64,000 nucleotides of DNA from Paraniabella hibiscisoli (GTDB lineage Bacteria > Bacteroidota > Bacteroidia > Chitinophagales > Chitinophagaceae). Both the position numbers and the translations under genes were made by a program. Below are positions 1 to 8,445 of the stretch, one piece after another. Position 1 is the first letter of the stretch; each line of letters begins with the position of its first letter. The stretch lies in contig NZ_JAKWBK010000001.1 of NCBI RefSeq assembly GCF_022512515.1, positions 2,356,001-2,420,000 on the forward strand, read 5' to 3'. The notes under the pieces were generated by a model. That model did not search any database, was not told where the DNA came from, and saw only the letters and a list, made by a program, of their open reading frames with translations.

Positions 1-742
1 CTTTTCCTTTATACAATTCGGGTGTACCGGTACGGTTGGCGGTATTTTTAGAACCAATGGTTTTATATTGGTTTAGCTCATCTTTATTTTGTAACACACC
101 ACTCGCGCCTACAACGTATTCGCCGGGAAGCGTAATATTTACCTTGTAATTAGCATATTCACTGTAGTATTCTCCCATGCTTAGGTAAGGAAACTCGTGC
201 CAGCCGTTTTTGTCGAATACAGCGGGTTTAGGATACCACTGGGTAGCCATGTATTGTCCATCGGCATAACCAGACCGTGAGAAATAGGAGGGGAGTTTTA
301 CCAGGAAATCAGTAGAAATGGTGGTGGATTCGCCGGGCTTCAGTGCTTTCGGCAATACTACTTTTATGATATCTATATAATTGGGATTGCTATGTGGTGC
401 TGTTTTGGCCACTTTCCCGTCTACTTTAAAATTCAAACCATCAATTTCTCCACGGGTGACTTTGGTCAAATCTTCTTCAGAGGTTGGATCATTCTTAAGC
501 TGCTGAAATAACGCGGTGCTATCATTTTTATAAGCATTGGGCCAGATGTGAAACCAGATGAAATCCAGTGACTCGGGAGAGTTGTTTTTATACACGATAG
601 TGACATTGCCTTTCAGCGCATTGCTTTTGTCGTCCAGTGCCACGTCAATTTTATAATCCAGGTGCTGTTGCCAGTAACCGTTCTGCGCAAAAATGGTAGT
701 TGTTAAAGTTAGCAAAAGGGATAGGGATAATAATCTCACCAT
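1..742 (-). CDS. M1 family metallopeptidase, N-terminal part (runs off window)
   Basis: This minus-strand frame is open from an ATG at 742 to the window edge (about 247 codons). It begins MVRLLSLSLLLTL and ends its signal peptide at TTIFAQ, so the protein is exported. The next residues (NGYWQQHLDYKIDVALDDK, then VTIVYKNNSPESLDFIWFHIWPNAY, then ATQWYPKPAVFDKNGWH) are typical of the N-terminal beta domain of Bacteroidota M1 aminopeptidase-like proteins. The catalytic HExxH region would lie beyond position 1 and cannot be checked. No frameshift is visible in this part. Family assignment is from remembered sequence resemblance; the peptide substrate cannot be told. Confidence 0.75.
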   Translation of the reverse strand, partial: MVRLLSLSLLLTLTTTIFAQNGYWQQHLDYKIDVALDDKSNALKGNVTIVYKNNSPESLDFIWFHIWPNAYKNDSTALFQQLKNDPTSEEDLTKVTRGEIDGLNFKVDGKVAKTAPHSNPNYIDIIKVVLPKALKPGESTTISTDFLVKLPSYFSRSGYADGQYMATQWYPKPAVFDKNGWHEFPYLSMGEYYSEYANYKVNITLPGEYVVGASGVLQNKDELNQYKTIGSKNTANRTGTPELYKGK

Positions 743-948
743 ACATAATAATTTTTTGAAAGATAAGGAGAAAATCGAAAGCTGCGACATTAGCAACAGC
801 CTAATGCAAACAGCTGTCTGCCGTTAAGGGTTTTGTAAAAAAGCTAAAAAAAGAAAAATACGAGCGCTGATATAGGGGTATAAGTCTACTTGACTGTATT
901 TCATTTATGCAGCGATCGTCGCACCATTTAAAACAAAAAATAAAAATC

Positions 949-1581
949 ATGAAAACAATAATTCAAAATTTTACTTTATTGGTGTTTAGTCTGTTATCAG
1001 CACATTTTTGCGAGGCCGGGGATTTTGAATTGGTAAAGGCGGGGCAGAATATTGCTCTTTACGAAAGATGGGTAAAACATAACGGCAATACGGTAAGGGA
1101 GTTGAAAGCCGATTTTATGGTAAAAGCAGCATCAGCAGAAGCAGTGGTAGCGTTGTTGAAGAATCCATCTAAAGGGCCGAGATGGAACACCAATGCCAGG
1201 AATTATAAAATTGCCTATACCAGCAACGATGCCGTTTGGCTAACTTATGTAAGGTATAAAATTCCCTGGCCTATGGATGATCAGGACTGTAGCCTGAAGT
1301 ATTCCTTTAACAAAAGCGATTTAAACAATCCTGTTTGCAATATTTATTTCGAAGGCATCTATACCGAAAAGTTCCCGGTGTTAAAGAATGTAACACGCAT
1401 AACCGGCACCAAAGGAAAATGGATGGTTGAAAAAGCAAAGGATGGGAACGCGAAAATTACCTACCAGATTGTGACGGACAAAAGTGCCAGTGTGCCACGC
1501 TGGGTGTCAGATCCCATTATCCACGATAATCTTTTCAAAACAATTACCGAGTTCAGGAAGCTGCTGGAGCAACCTTCCTGA
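949..1581 (+). CDS. secreted START/SRPBCC-like lipid-binding protein
   Basis: The chosen start is the ATG at 949, because MKTIIQNFTLLVFSLLSAHFC is a clean signal peptide; an in-frame ATG at 907 would put 14 charged residues before it. The mature part of about 185 residues reads like a START domain: an ELVKAGQNIALYERW opening, a central KGPRWNTNARNYK, the IPWPMDDQDC stretch and the C-terminal helix SDPIIHDNLFKTITEFRKLL. START domains bind hydrophobic ligands in a helix-grip fold. The frame is intact. It stands alone between a divergent peptidase gene and a convergent rhomboid gene. The ligand is unknown. Confidence 0.7.
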   Translation: MKTIIQNFTLLVFSLLSAHFCEAGDFELVKAGQNIALYERWVKHNGNTVRELKADFMVKAASAEAVVALLKNPSKGPRWNTNARNYKIAYTSNDAVWLTYVRYKIPWPMDDQDCSLKYSFNKSDLNNPVCNIYFEGIYTEKFPVLKNVTRITGTKGKWMVEKAKDGNAKITYQIVTDKSASVPRWVSDPIIHDNLFKTITEFRKLLEQPS

Positions 1582-1634
1582 TTAAAAATAGTATTGGTGG
1601 AGTCAACTGAACCGGCAGGAGGTAGCGATAAAGC

Positions 1635-2323
1635 TTATCTCCTAGCCGGTTGTTTATTTACGAAGAGGCTTACCAGGATGAGACCTGCCGCAAAGCCGCC
1701 CACATGCGCTGCATAAGCTACGCCGCTGCCTTCGCGGCCCATGGCGCCCCATCCTTCAATTAATTGGAGAGCAATCCACAATCCCAATGCAATAAAAGCG
1801 TTAACCCTGAAAACAAAGGGGATGAAAAATATGCGGATCTTATTCTTGGGAAATAATAATAGGTAGCCTCCCAACACCCCGGCAATAGCTCCTGACGCTC
1901 CTACACAGGGCGTATACAGACCGGTATTGGAATAAGCTGAAATGGCTACATGCGCAACGGTTGCGAGGATGCCGCATAAAAGGTAAAAAATAAGGTATTT
2001 TCTGTGGCCCATTACATTTTCCAGGTTATCGCCGAATATCAGCAGGTAGAGCATATTGCCTATAATATGCCCGAAGCCACCGTGCATAAACATAGATGTA
2101 ATAATAGTGCCGTAAATGGGTATAGGAGTAGCCCTCAGGCCGCCACCTACTATATCGCGGTTGGATAAAATCTCTTCCGGTACGGCAGCGTAGCTTGCCA
2201 GGAAAGCTTCGTTGTGCCCAGGCCCTGGGCAAAAACAAATACAACTATATTAATAGCTATTAAAAGATAGTTGATGTAAGGAGTAAGCACCCGTCCTGAA
2301 TTGTCATCTCCAATAGGAATCAT
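1635..2323 (-). CDS. rhomboid family intramembrane serine protease (one frameshift)
   Basis: After repair of one lost base the gene encodes about 229 residues. The first frame starts MIPIGDDNSGRVLTPYINYL at 2323. The second carries HGGFGHIIGNM, the GASG nucleophile motif (Ser near residue 144) and the catalytic His in AYAAHVGG (near 207). These are the Ser-His dyad and oxyanion-hole elements of rhomboids, which cleave transmembrane segments inside the membrane. Several hydrophobic segments are present. The break lies near 2215-2225, where adding one G to a GGG run turns GLGT into GLGHNEAFLASYAAVPEEIL and joins both halves. It is convergent with the START-like gene; its substrate is unknown. 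Confidence 0.85.
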
Positions 2324-2378
2324 AAGCGTTGAATTTTTATGAAGTTGTTGTATTAAAGCCTATCAAAAAACCTGCCGT

Positions 2379-3022
2379 CTAACGTCTTAGCGAGGTTCCC
2401 CAGATTAAAATACACAGCATTACCACTAGTAAAATAATAAATGCGGGCTTCCAGGTTTCCCAAAAACTTTTCCCGCCAATTCTTCCTCTTTTTGCTGAAG
2501 TATTTCGATATAATTACTTTGAATGGTTTGCAGCTTTTTAAGATAGTCGCTCTGCGCGGTAGTTGGTATGGCCATCGTCAACTGCAGCAGTTCTTTTACG
2601 ATGGCGTCATTAATGCCCGGTTCATTAAAATCATTCAGCAGGTTAACTCTTTCCTCGGTTAGTAGCAGGTCCAGTTCTTCTTTAATGCCGATTTTATTCA
2701 TGCGGTAAATATCCATGCGGTGTATTTTGTCACTGGCCGATAATACCAGCTTCAACAGGTCTTCGGGCGTTCTTACCGGCTGTTCAAATAATTGACCGTT
2801 GGCTTTACTCAACCATCGCTCCTGCAGGTATTGATCTTTTTTACCCGGATTGGAAAGCGTTTCATAGGCTTCCTTAATTAATTCAAAATAGGCTAATGCT
2901 GATTGATTTTCGGGGTTTTTATCAGGATGGTATTGATGCGCCAACCTGCGGTACGCCGATTTTATTTCAGCCAGGTCGGCTGACTGGGGAATTTGTAGTA
3001 TCTGATAATAATCAATAGCCAT
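2379..3022 (-). CDS. J-domain protein with C-terminal membrane anchor (one frameshift)
   Basis: Residues 1-65 form a J domain: DYYQILQIPQSADLAEIK, a basic helix II (YRRLAHQ) and the essential HPD at 32-34, which stimulates DnaK ATPase. The Gly/Phe-rich and zinc-finger regions of true DnaJ are absent. As given, the frame ends at 2426 with a nonsensical tail. Restoring one A near 2465-2475 replaces it with SFWETWKPAFIILLVVMLCI followed by LIWGTSLRR and a stop at 2379-2381, a tryptophan-rich juxtamembrane segment plus one transmembrane helix. So this is probably a tail-anchored DnaK cochaperone of about 214 residues with its J domain in the cytoplasm (inference). Confidence 0.8.
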
Positions 3023-3266
3023 TGATGCGGCAAAATATGTTAATTATTTAAATAACAGGCAGGTATAGGTTAGGTTCATTTTTCTGTTCCTGTGCTGCGG
3101 ATACATCTGAATACATTTTCTGTTATCACTTATTAAAAAATGTAAAATAAATCATAAAACCATAACGGCTATCAATTTTGGCAGCCTGCATACAACTTAA
3201 TTGATGATTCCACGTCATATAAACAGAAGCGCAACTTCTGCAATTATTAAAAAAAATTACAATAAA

Positions 3267-4756
3267 ATGAAACGATTTATCAACTCTTTAGGTATTGGAC
3301 TGATGCTTGCTTTTGCAATGCTGCTGTCTAAACCTGTTGATGCGCAGCCGAGGGGAGGGGTGAGTATCAATTTTCAAACTTTCTACGATGAATTGAGCCC
3401 CTACGGAGAATGGATCGACTATCCGGAGTACGGGTATACCTGGAGGCCGCGTGTGGGATCTGATTTCCGCCCTTACTCTTCCAATGGATCCTGGGCCTAT
3501 ACGGCCGATAACGACTGGATGTGGAACTCAGGGTATGATTGGGGGTGGGCGCCTTTCCATTATGGCCGCTGGTTCCAGGATCCTTACTATGGATGGCTTT
3601 GGGTACCGGGTTATGAGTGGTCTCCGGCCTGGGTGAGCTGGCGTGGTGGTGGCGACTATTATGGTTGGGCGCCTATCCGTCCGGGAATCAGCATCAATAT
3701 TGGGTTCGGCGGTTACAATCCTCCGTATGATTACTGGACTTTTGCACCCTGCCGTTATATGACCTCGATACACATAGGTCGCTATTTTTATCCTTATCGT
3801 AATAACGTAACCATCTTTAACCGCACTACCATCATTAATAATTATAATTATGGTCCGCGCGGCGGGGGGAACTACAGAGGTGGCAGAAATACTTATTACA
3901 CCAATGGACCCCGCAGAGGAGATGTGGAAAGGTATACCGGTCGTATTAATGCGGTAACGGTTCGTAACTCAGAAAGACCCGGCAGAGCTACCGTTTCAAG
4001 AAATGCCGTTTCCGTTTACCGTCCAAGTGTTAGCAGAAGTGACAACCGTTCAACCTATGCTCCGCGTGATGTACAACGTTATGACAGGAACAGTGTTGCC
4101 AGCAGGGGGACTGACAGAAGCGGGGAAGGACAGCCGATGTTCGCAACACCCAGAGAGATAATGACTCAAGAGATTACAGGGTAAACTCAGCTCCCCGCCG
4201 GGAGGATGCTGTAAGAACTGACAGAAACACTGAAAATCGCGAGGCTGCTACCAGGCAGGAATCCTCCCGCAGGTTTGGAAATGATGCAGACAGGAATAGC
4301 CAGCGTAACGAGCAAATGATACAAAGAAATAATGAAGCCAGGGATCGCCAGCCACAGATGCAACGTTCACAGGAGAACAGATCGTCTATAGATCGTTCAG
4401 CAGAAATGAGGCAACGTAGTGAGGCTGCGCAGCAACAACGCTCCAATGAGATGAGACAACGTAATGAAGCAGCACAACAGCAGCGTTCGTCAGAGATGAG
4501 ACAACAACGTGAAGCGAGTGCTCAGCGTGAAAGTCAGGCCAGAATGGAGTCTCAGCAGAGGTCAGTACAACAAAGGCAAATGGAGAGCAGGAGCAGGGAA
4601 GTACAGGTGCAAAGACAGGAGTCAGCTCCCAGAGTAGAACGCCAGGCTCCAAGCAGAAGTTTTGAAAGCCGCAGTTCCAGCCCTTCCCGCTCAATGAGCA
4701 GCGGCGGTGAAAGAAGCAGCCGTGGTGGTGGAGAAAGCCGTGGAAGAGGCCGATAA
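3267..4756 (+). CDS. DUF6600-like secreted protein with Arg/Gln-rich repeat tail (one frameshift)
   Basis: The start at 3267 gives the signal peptide MKRFINSLGIGLMLAFAMLL ending PVDAQ. Residues about 30-140 form an aromatic-rich module with repeated Tyr/Trp motifs (YDELSPYGEWIDYPEYGYTW, DNDWMWNSGYDWGWAPFHYG, YYGWLWVPGYEW), as in DUF6600/YXWGXW-type exported proteins. The second half is Arg/Gly/Ser/Gln-rich and ends in three 15-residue repeats and an RGGGESRGRGR tail. The frame stops at 4184, but one base added near 4145-4155 continues smoothly (QRDNDSRDYRVNS) to 4756, about 496 residues. Function is unknown; a surface or periplasmic role is inferred from the signal peptide only. Confidence 0.7.
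4403..4537 (+). repeat. three tandem 45-nt units encoding 15-residue repeats
   Basis: The units encode EMRQRSEAAQQQRSN, EMRQRNEAAQQQRSS and EMRQQREASAQRES plus one residue. They lie in the C-terminal tail of the DUF6600-like protein and predict a charged, Gln-rich helical or disordered segment. Confidence 0.85.
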
Positions 4757-4799
4757 AAATGGGTGAGGTTTAGTTTTTTATATATTTAAAGTTTGCAAA

Positions 4800-4831
4800 A
4801 CAGCTCCGGTTTTCCGGGGCTGTTTTTGTTT
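4800..4831 (+). terminator. intrinsic terminator after the DUF6600-like gene
   Basis: CAGCTCCGG and CCGGGGCTG form a 9-bp stem with one G-T pair around TTTT, followed by TTTTTGTTTT, 44 bases after the stop codon. Confidence 0.8.
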
Positions 4832-4949
4832 TGGGATGGTGTAGTAAACGATTGTGGCTTAGAGTGGGCTGATTTGCGTTGATGGTTTTACATCGATTGA
4901 AATATAGACTTTCCACAAATGCTGTGCTTTTAGTCTATTTTAGCACCTT

Positions 4950-6121
4950 ATGAGCTATTCAATGATACAAACCATGCGATGGTATGGTGATAACGATGCT
5001 GTTTCGTTAAGTGATATACGCCAGTCTGGCGCTACCGGGATCGTCACTGCTTTACACCATATTCCTGTTGGAGCTATATGGACTCCCGAAGAAATTATTA
5101 AAAGAAAAGAAACTATTGAAGCCGCAGGATTAACCTGGGAAGTAGTGGAAAGCCTGCCGGTGCACGAGGATATTAAAAAGGGCAGTGGGAATTATACCGA
5201 GTGGATAGAGAACTATAAAGAGAGTTTAAAAAATCTTGCAGCCAATGGTATAAAAGTGGTTACTTATAATTTTATGCCGGTACTGGATTGGGTAAGAACC
5301 AATCTTGATTATCCTACTGAAACCGGTGCTTTATGTTTAAGATTTGGATGGAAAGAGTTTATAGCTTTTGATGTATATATTTTAAAGCGCTCCGGAGCGG
5401 AAGACGACTATAACGAGAACGATTTAAGAAAAGCCAAGGAGTTTTTTGATAACCTCAGTATCAGTGAAATTGATACGCTTAAAACCTCCTGCTTAATGGG
5501 GCTACCGGGCTCCGATGGTTTATTCACTACGGAGCAGGTATTGGATCTGCTGGATGAATATGGCAACATAACTGCCGAACAGCTACAACAAAATCTTTTT
5601 CATTCTTAAATGCAATTACACCAACGGCAGAAGAAGCAGGTGTGCAACTGGCGATACACCCCGATGATCCTCCATATCCTATATTGGGGCTGCCCCGTGT
5701 AATGAGCACCGCGTCGCATATCGAAGCATTAATCAATAATGTACCCTCTAAAAATGCAGGGCTTTGTTTTTGTACAGGGTCCTATAGCGCCCGCAAGGAC
5801 AATGATTTGCTGGATATGATCAAAAGATTTGGAGACAGGGTTTATTTCCTGCATTTGCGTAGCACTGACAGGGACGAAGAGGGCAATTTTTTCGAGGCCA
5901 ATCACCTGGAAGGGAATGGTAATATTGTTTCCATTATTCAATATGTAAGTCAGCTGCAAAAAGACCAGCAGCGCCGTATTCCTATGCGCCCCGATCATGG
6001 CCACCAGATGCTGGATGACCTGCAGAAGAAAACTTACCCGGGCTATTCAGCAATCGGAAGGTTAAAGGGCCTTGCAGAAATAAGAGGAGTAGAAGCCGCT
6101 ATCCAACAATTACAATTATAA
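4950..6121 (+). CDS. uxuA: mannonate dehydratase (one frameshift)
   Basis: UxuA dehydrates D-mannonate to 2-keto-3-deoxy-D-gluconate in hexuronate catabolism. Visible family features are [21 protein letters not shown] at the N terminus, [47 protein letters not shown], the metal-site region HLRST and RPDHGHQM near the C terminus. The frame breaks at 5600; one T added to the CTTTTTC run there gives [20 protein letters not shown] and rejoins both parts into about 390 residues, the normal length. The start could be 4950 or the Met at 4962. It is a monocistronic unit with its own terminator; no other hexuronate gene is nearby, but a relic of a second copy lies at 17.0 kb. Confidence 0.92.
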
Positions 6122-6140
6122 GCCGTCGAAGATAATATAC

Positions 6141-6171
6141 AAAATGCCAGCGATTGACCGCTGGCATTTTT
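6141..6171 (+). terminator. intrinsic terminator of uxuA
   Basis: AAAATGCCAGCG and CGCTGGCATTTT pair perfectly (9 GC-containing pairs plus A/T extension) and run into a T tract 20 bases after the uxuA stop. Confidence 0.88.
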
Positions 6172-6362
6172 AATTACCATATATTGGATTTTAGTTAATG
6201 TAAGCCGGGTGTGCGATATAATGCTCGTTTCTCTGATTTTTAGCTTAATAGTAGGTGGAAAGCCTGGCTTCGCTCACATAATTGTATGGATTTAACTGTA
6301 TTCTCGTGTGTTTTTATTTATTATTTAAAATATTAATATTTAAAAATTGTTAAAATATTACA

Positions 6363-6370
6363 TAACTTTG
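6363..6370 (+). promoter_or_regulatory. Bacteroidota -7 element TAACTTTG
   Basis: It is an exact match to TAnnTTTG, 25 bases before the sigma-factor start and preceded by a very AT-rich stretch. No clear -33 element sits at the usual distance. Confidence 0.5.
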
Positions 6371-6395
6371 ACTATGATTTTTACATGAGGAGTTG

Positions 6396-7011
6396 ATGAT
6401 TTCATACAGCGAGAAAATATTATTAGATAAAAGTAGTCAGGGAGATGAAGAGGCCTTTAGCCATTTGTTTCTACAAAAAAGGACCGTCTCTATAGTTTCT
6501 TACTAAGGTTTTCACAATCCCCGAAGTGGTAGAAGACATTATCCAGGATGTATTCTTAAAACTGTGGTCAAGTAAAGAGCAGCTAACTTCGATAGAAAAT
6601 CTGGATGCTTACCTGGTAACGCTTTCTAAAAATCAATTAATCAATTTAATCCGTCGCCGGGCGAAAGAATCGGATATCCTGGCTATTTTAGGCAGGGAAG
6701 GCCAGCGACACGAAATAAATAATGCGACGGAGAATTTAACGCTGACCGAGACAAAGGAAAAGCTTTCCGCAACCATTGAAAAGTTACCTCATCAGCAAAA
6801 AGTAGCCTTTTACCTGAGCCGGCAGGCTAATCTTAAACACGAGGATATCGCATCAATTATGCAGATCTCCAAAAATACGGTACGAAATCACATTATCCAG
6901 GCTATGCGTACACTGAAAAAGAGCCTCACCTCCTTACTGGTATCCGTTGCGATACATTTTTTTATTTTTTTAGGATGCACTAGTTCTCCGGCAATATTTG
7001 TTTGTCTTTAA
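6396..7011 (+). CDS. ECF RNA polymerase sigma factor (two frameshifts)
   Basis: Starting MISYSEKILLDKSSQGDEEA, the protein has sigma region 2 (RLYSFLLRFSQSPEVVEDI, IIQDVFLKLWSSKEQL) and region 4 (KLPHQQKVAFYLSRQANLKH, then EDIASIMQISKNTVRNHIIQ). Two bases are missing. One A near 6475-6480 restores LQKKDRLYSF, and one C near 6518-6522 restores SQSPEVVEDI. The repaired length is about 205 residues, as expected for the Bacteroidota sigma factors that pair with FecR-type anti-sigma proteins. The next gene is that anti-sigma factor, and SusC/SusD follow, so it probably transcribes this locus when the receptor is loaded (inference from known systems). Confidence 0.88.
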
Positions 7012-7037
7012 TAGTAACTGGATATAATACCAGAACT

Positions 7038-8219
7038 ATGAAGCATTTATCTTATTATAAAAGTTTGATCCACAAATGGGGACGTCAATTAATTTCCGAA
7101 GAGGAAAAGGGCGAACTTTTTACCTGGATCAATGAAACGGCTACTGATGATGAACTTTTAGACATCATGCAGCATGAATATACCCTGGAAGGTATGGATA
7201 GTAGTGTGATGCCTGTAGATATGCAGGAACGCATTATGAAGCGTGTATTCAAGGCAAATGATCGCAAGGTAAAGACTGGCTCACGGTTTTGGAGTAAAAG
7301 AATATACTGGGCTGCTGCTGCTGTTTTTGTAATGGCTATTGCAGGGTATATTGCCTTAGTGCAACCATCCGCGAAGCCGGCGGCCAATATTGTCGCGGAT
7401 ATACCTGCCCCCGTTCTCAACAGGGCAGTAATTACCATGGGTAATGGTAATACGTTTTATGTAGACAGTATCGGGGAGGGACAAGCCCTTCATGTACCAG
7501 GTGGAGTTTTGCAAAAAAATGAGGATGGGCAGCTGGAGTATACAATAGATAAACAAGCTGCCGCTGCCGGCACCATGCTCAGTACCTTGTCGAACCCTAA
7601 AGGTAGTCAGGTACTACACGTTAAACTTACGGATGGCTCCATAGTTTGGTTAAATGCGGGTTCCAGCATCACTTATCCTGTTGTATTTAACGAATCCTCC
7701 CGCAAAGTCTCTATGAGCGGCGAAGCATATTTCGATATTGCTCATGATAAGAGAAGACCTTTTATCGTATCCAAGAAAGGAGTAGTAAATATAGAAGTGT
7801 TAGGCACCCGTTTCAATGTGGCTGCCTATCAGCAGCAGGCCAGAGTAACCCTGCTGGAAGGATCAGTAAAAATTTCAGCAGATTCGTTACAGTCGCAGAA
7901 CGGGAAATTTAAAATGCTGAAGCCCGGCCAGCAGGCGGTTGTAAGCAAAGAAGAAATTCAGCTTACAGGTACTGATGTAGCACAGCAGGTGGCATGGAAG
8001 GATGGTTTCTTTAGTTTCAAGGATGACAATCTTTCATCTGTACTCGGCCAGTTGGCTGTATGGTACGACCTGGAGATTGTTTATAATAAATCAGATGATA
8101 AACGTTTGTTCAACGGGGAACTGTCAAGAAGCCTAAGCCTGAAACAGGTACTGGCTGTTTTAGAAGAATCAAATGTATCATTCAAAATAGAAGGCAAAAA
8201 GCTAATTGTAGCGCCTTAA
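7038..8219 (+). CDS. FecR family anti-sigma factor with DUF4974 domain
   Basis: The start at 7038 (MKHLSYYKSL) is preferred over 7002, which overlaps the sigma gene. The cytoplasmic N-terminal part (about 1-88) binds the sigma factor. One transmembrane helix spans about residues 90-108. A periplasmic FecR domain follows (LSNPKGSQVLHVKLTDGS, VWLNAGSSITYP, GEAYFDIAHDKRRPF, LGTRFNVAAY), and a C-terminal DUF4974 domain (DNLSSVLGQLAVWYDLEIVY) resembles the signalling domain contacted by the receptor. It is intact at 393 residues. It relays signal from the SusC N-terminal STN domain to the sigma factor (known for the family). Confidence 0.92.
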   Translation: MKHLSYYKSLIHKWGRQLISEEEKGELFTWINETATDDELLDIMQHEYTLEGMDSSVMPVDMQERIMKRVFKANDRKVKTGSRFWSKRIYWAAAAVFVMAIAGYIALVQPSAKPAANIVADIPAPVLNRAVITMGNGNTFYVDSIGEGQALHVPGGVLQKNEDGQLEYTIDKQAAAAGTMLSTLSNPKGSQVLHVKLTDGSIVWLNAGSSITYPVVFNESSRKVSMSGEAYFDIAHDKRRPFIVSKKGVVNIEVLGTRFNVAAYQQQARVTLLEGSVKISADSLQSQNGKFKMLKPGQQAVVSKEEIQLTGTDVAQQVAWKDGFFSFKDDNLSSVLGQLAVWYDLEIVYNKSDDKRLFNGELSRSLSLKQVLAVLEESNVSFKIEGKKLIVAP

Positions 8220-8445
8220 TAAAAAACCGCTCCGGCTGGACCCCGAAGCGGATGATGTTTAGTGTACATAAGAACTCTGTCGAATCTCTTATTATTTAAC
8301 CAAACTATGCAAAGCTATGCATTTAATGAATTCCTCCTGCCCTGAAGGAGCGAGGCCCGAACCTAAACCACAAACTGTGCGCTTAGCATGTCGTGGGAAA
8401 AATTGTTGGTGGCATTTTATAATGTCCTCCTTTAACAGCCTTAAC

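Noticed and set aside
3528..3773. Antisense frame of 81 codons inside the DUF6600-like gene
   Set aside because: It has no family resemblance and overlaps a real gene with signal peptide and domain; it is a shadow of biased composition.
8220..8250. Terminator after the FecR gene
   Set aside because: CCGCT and AGCGG form only a short stem with a mismatch and no T tract on the plus strand; the operon probably continues into SusC.
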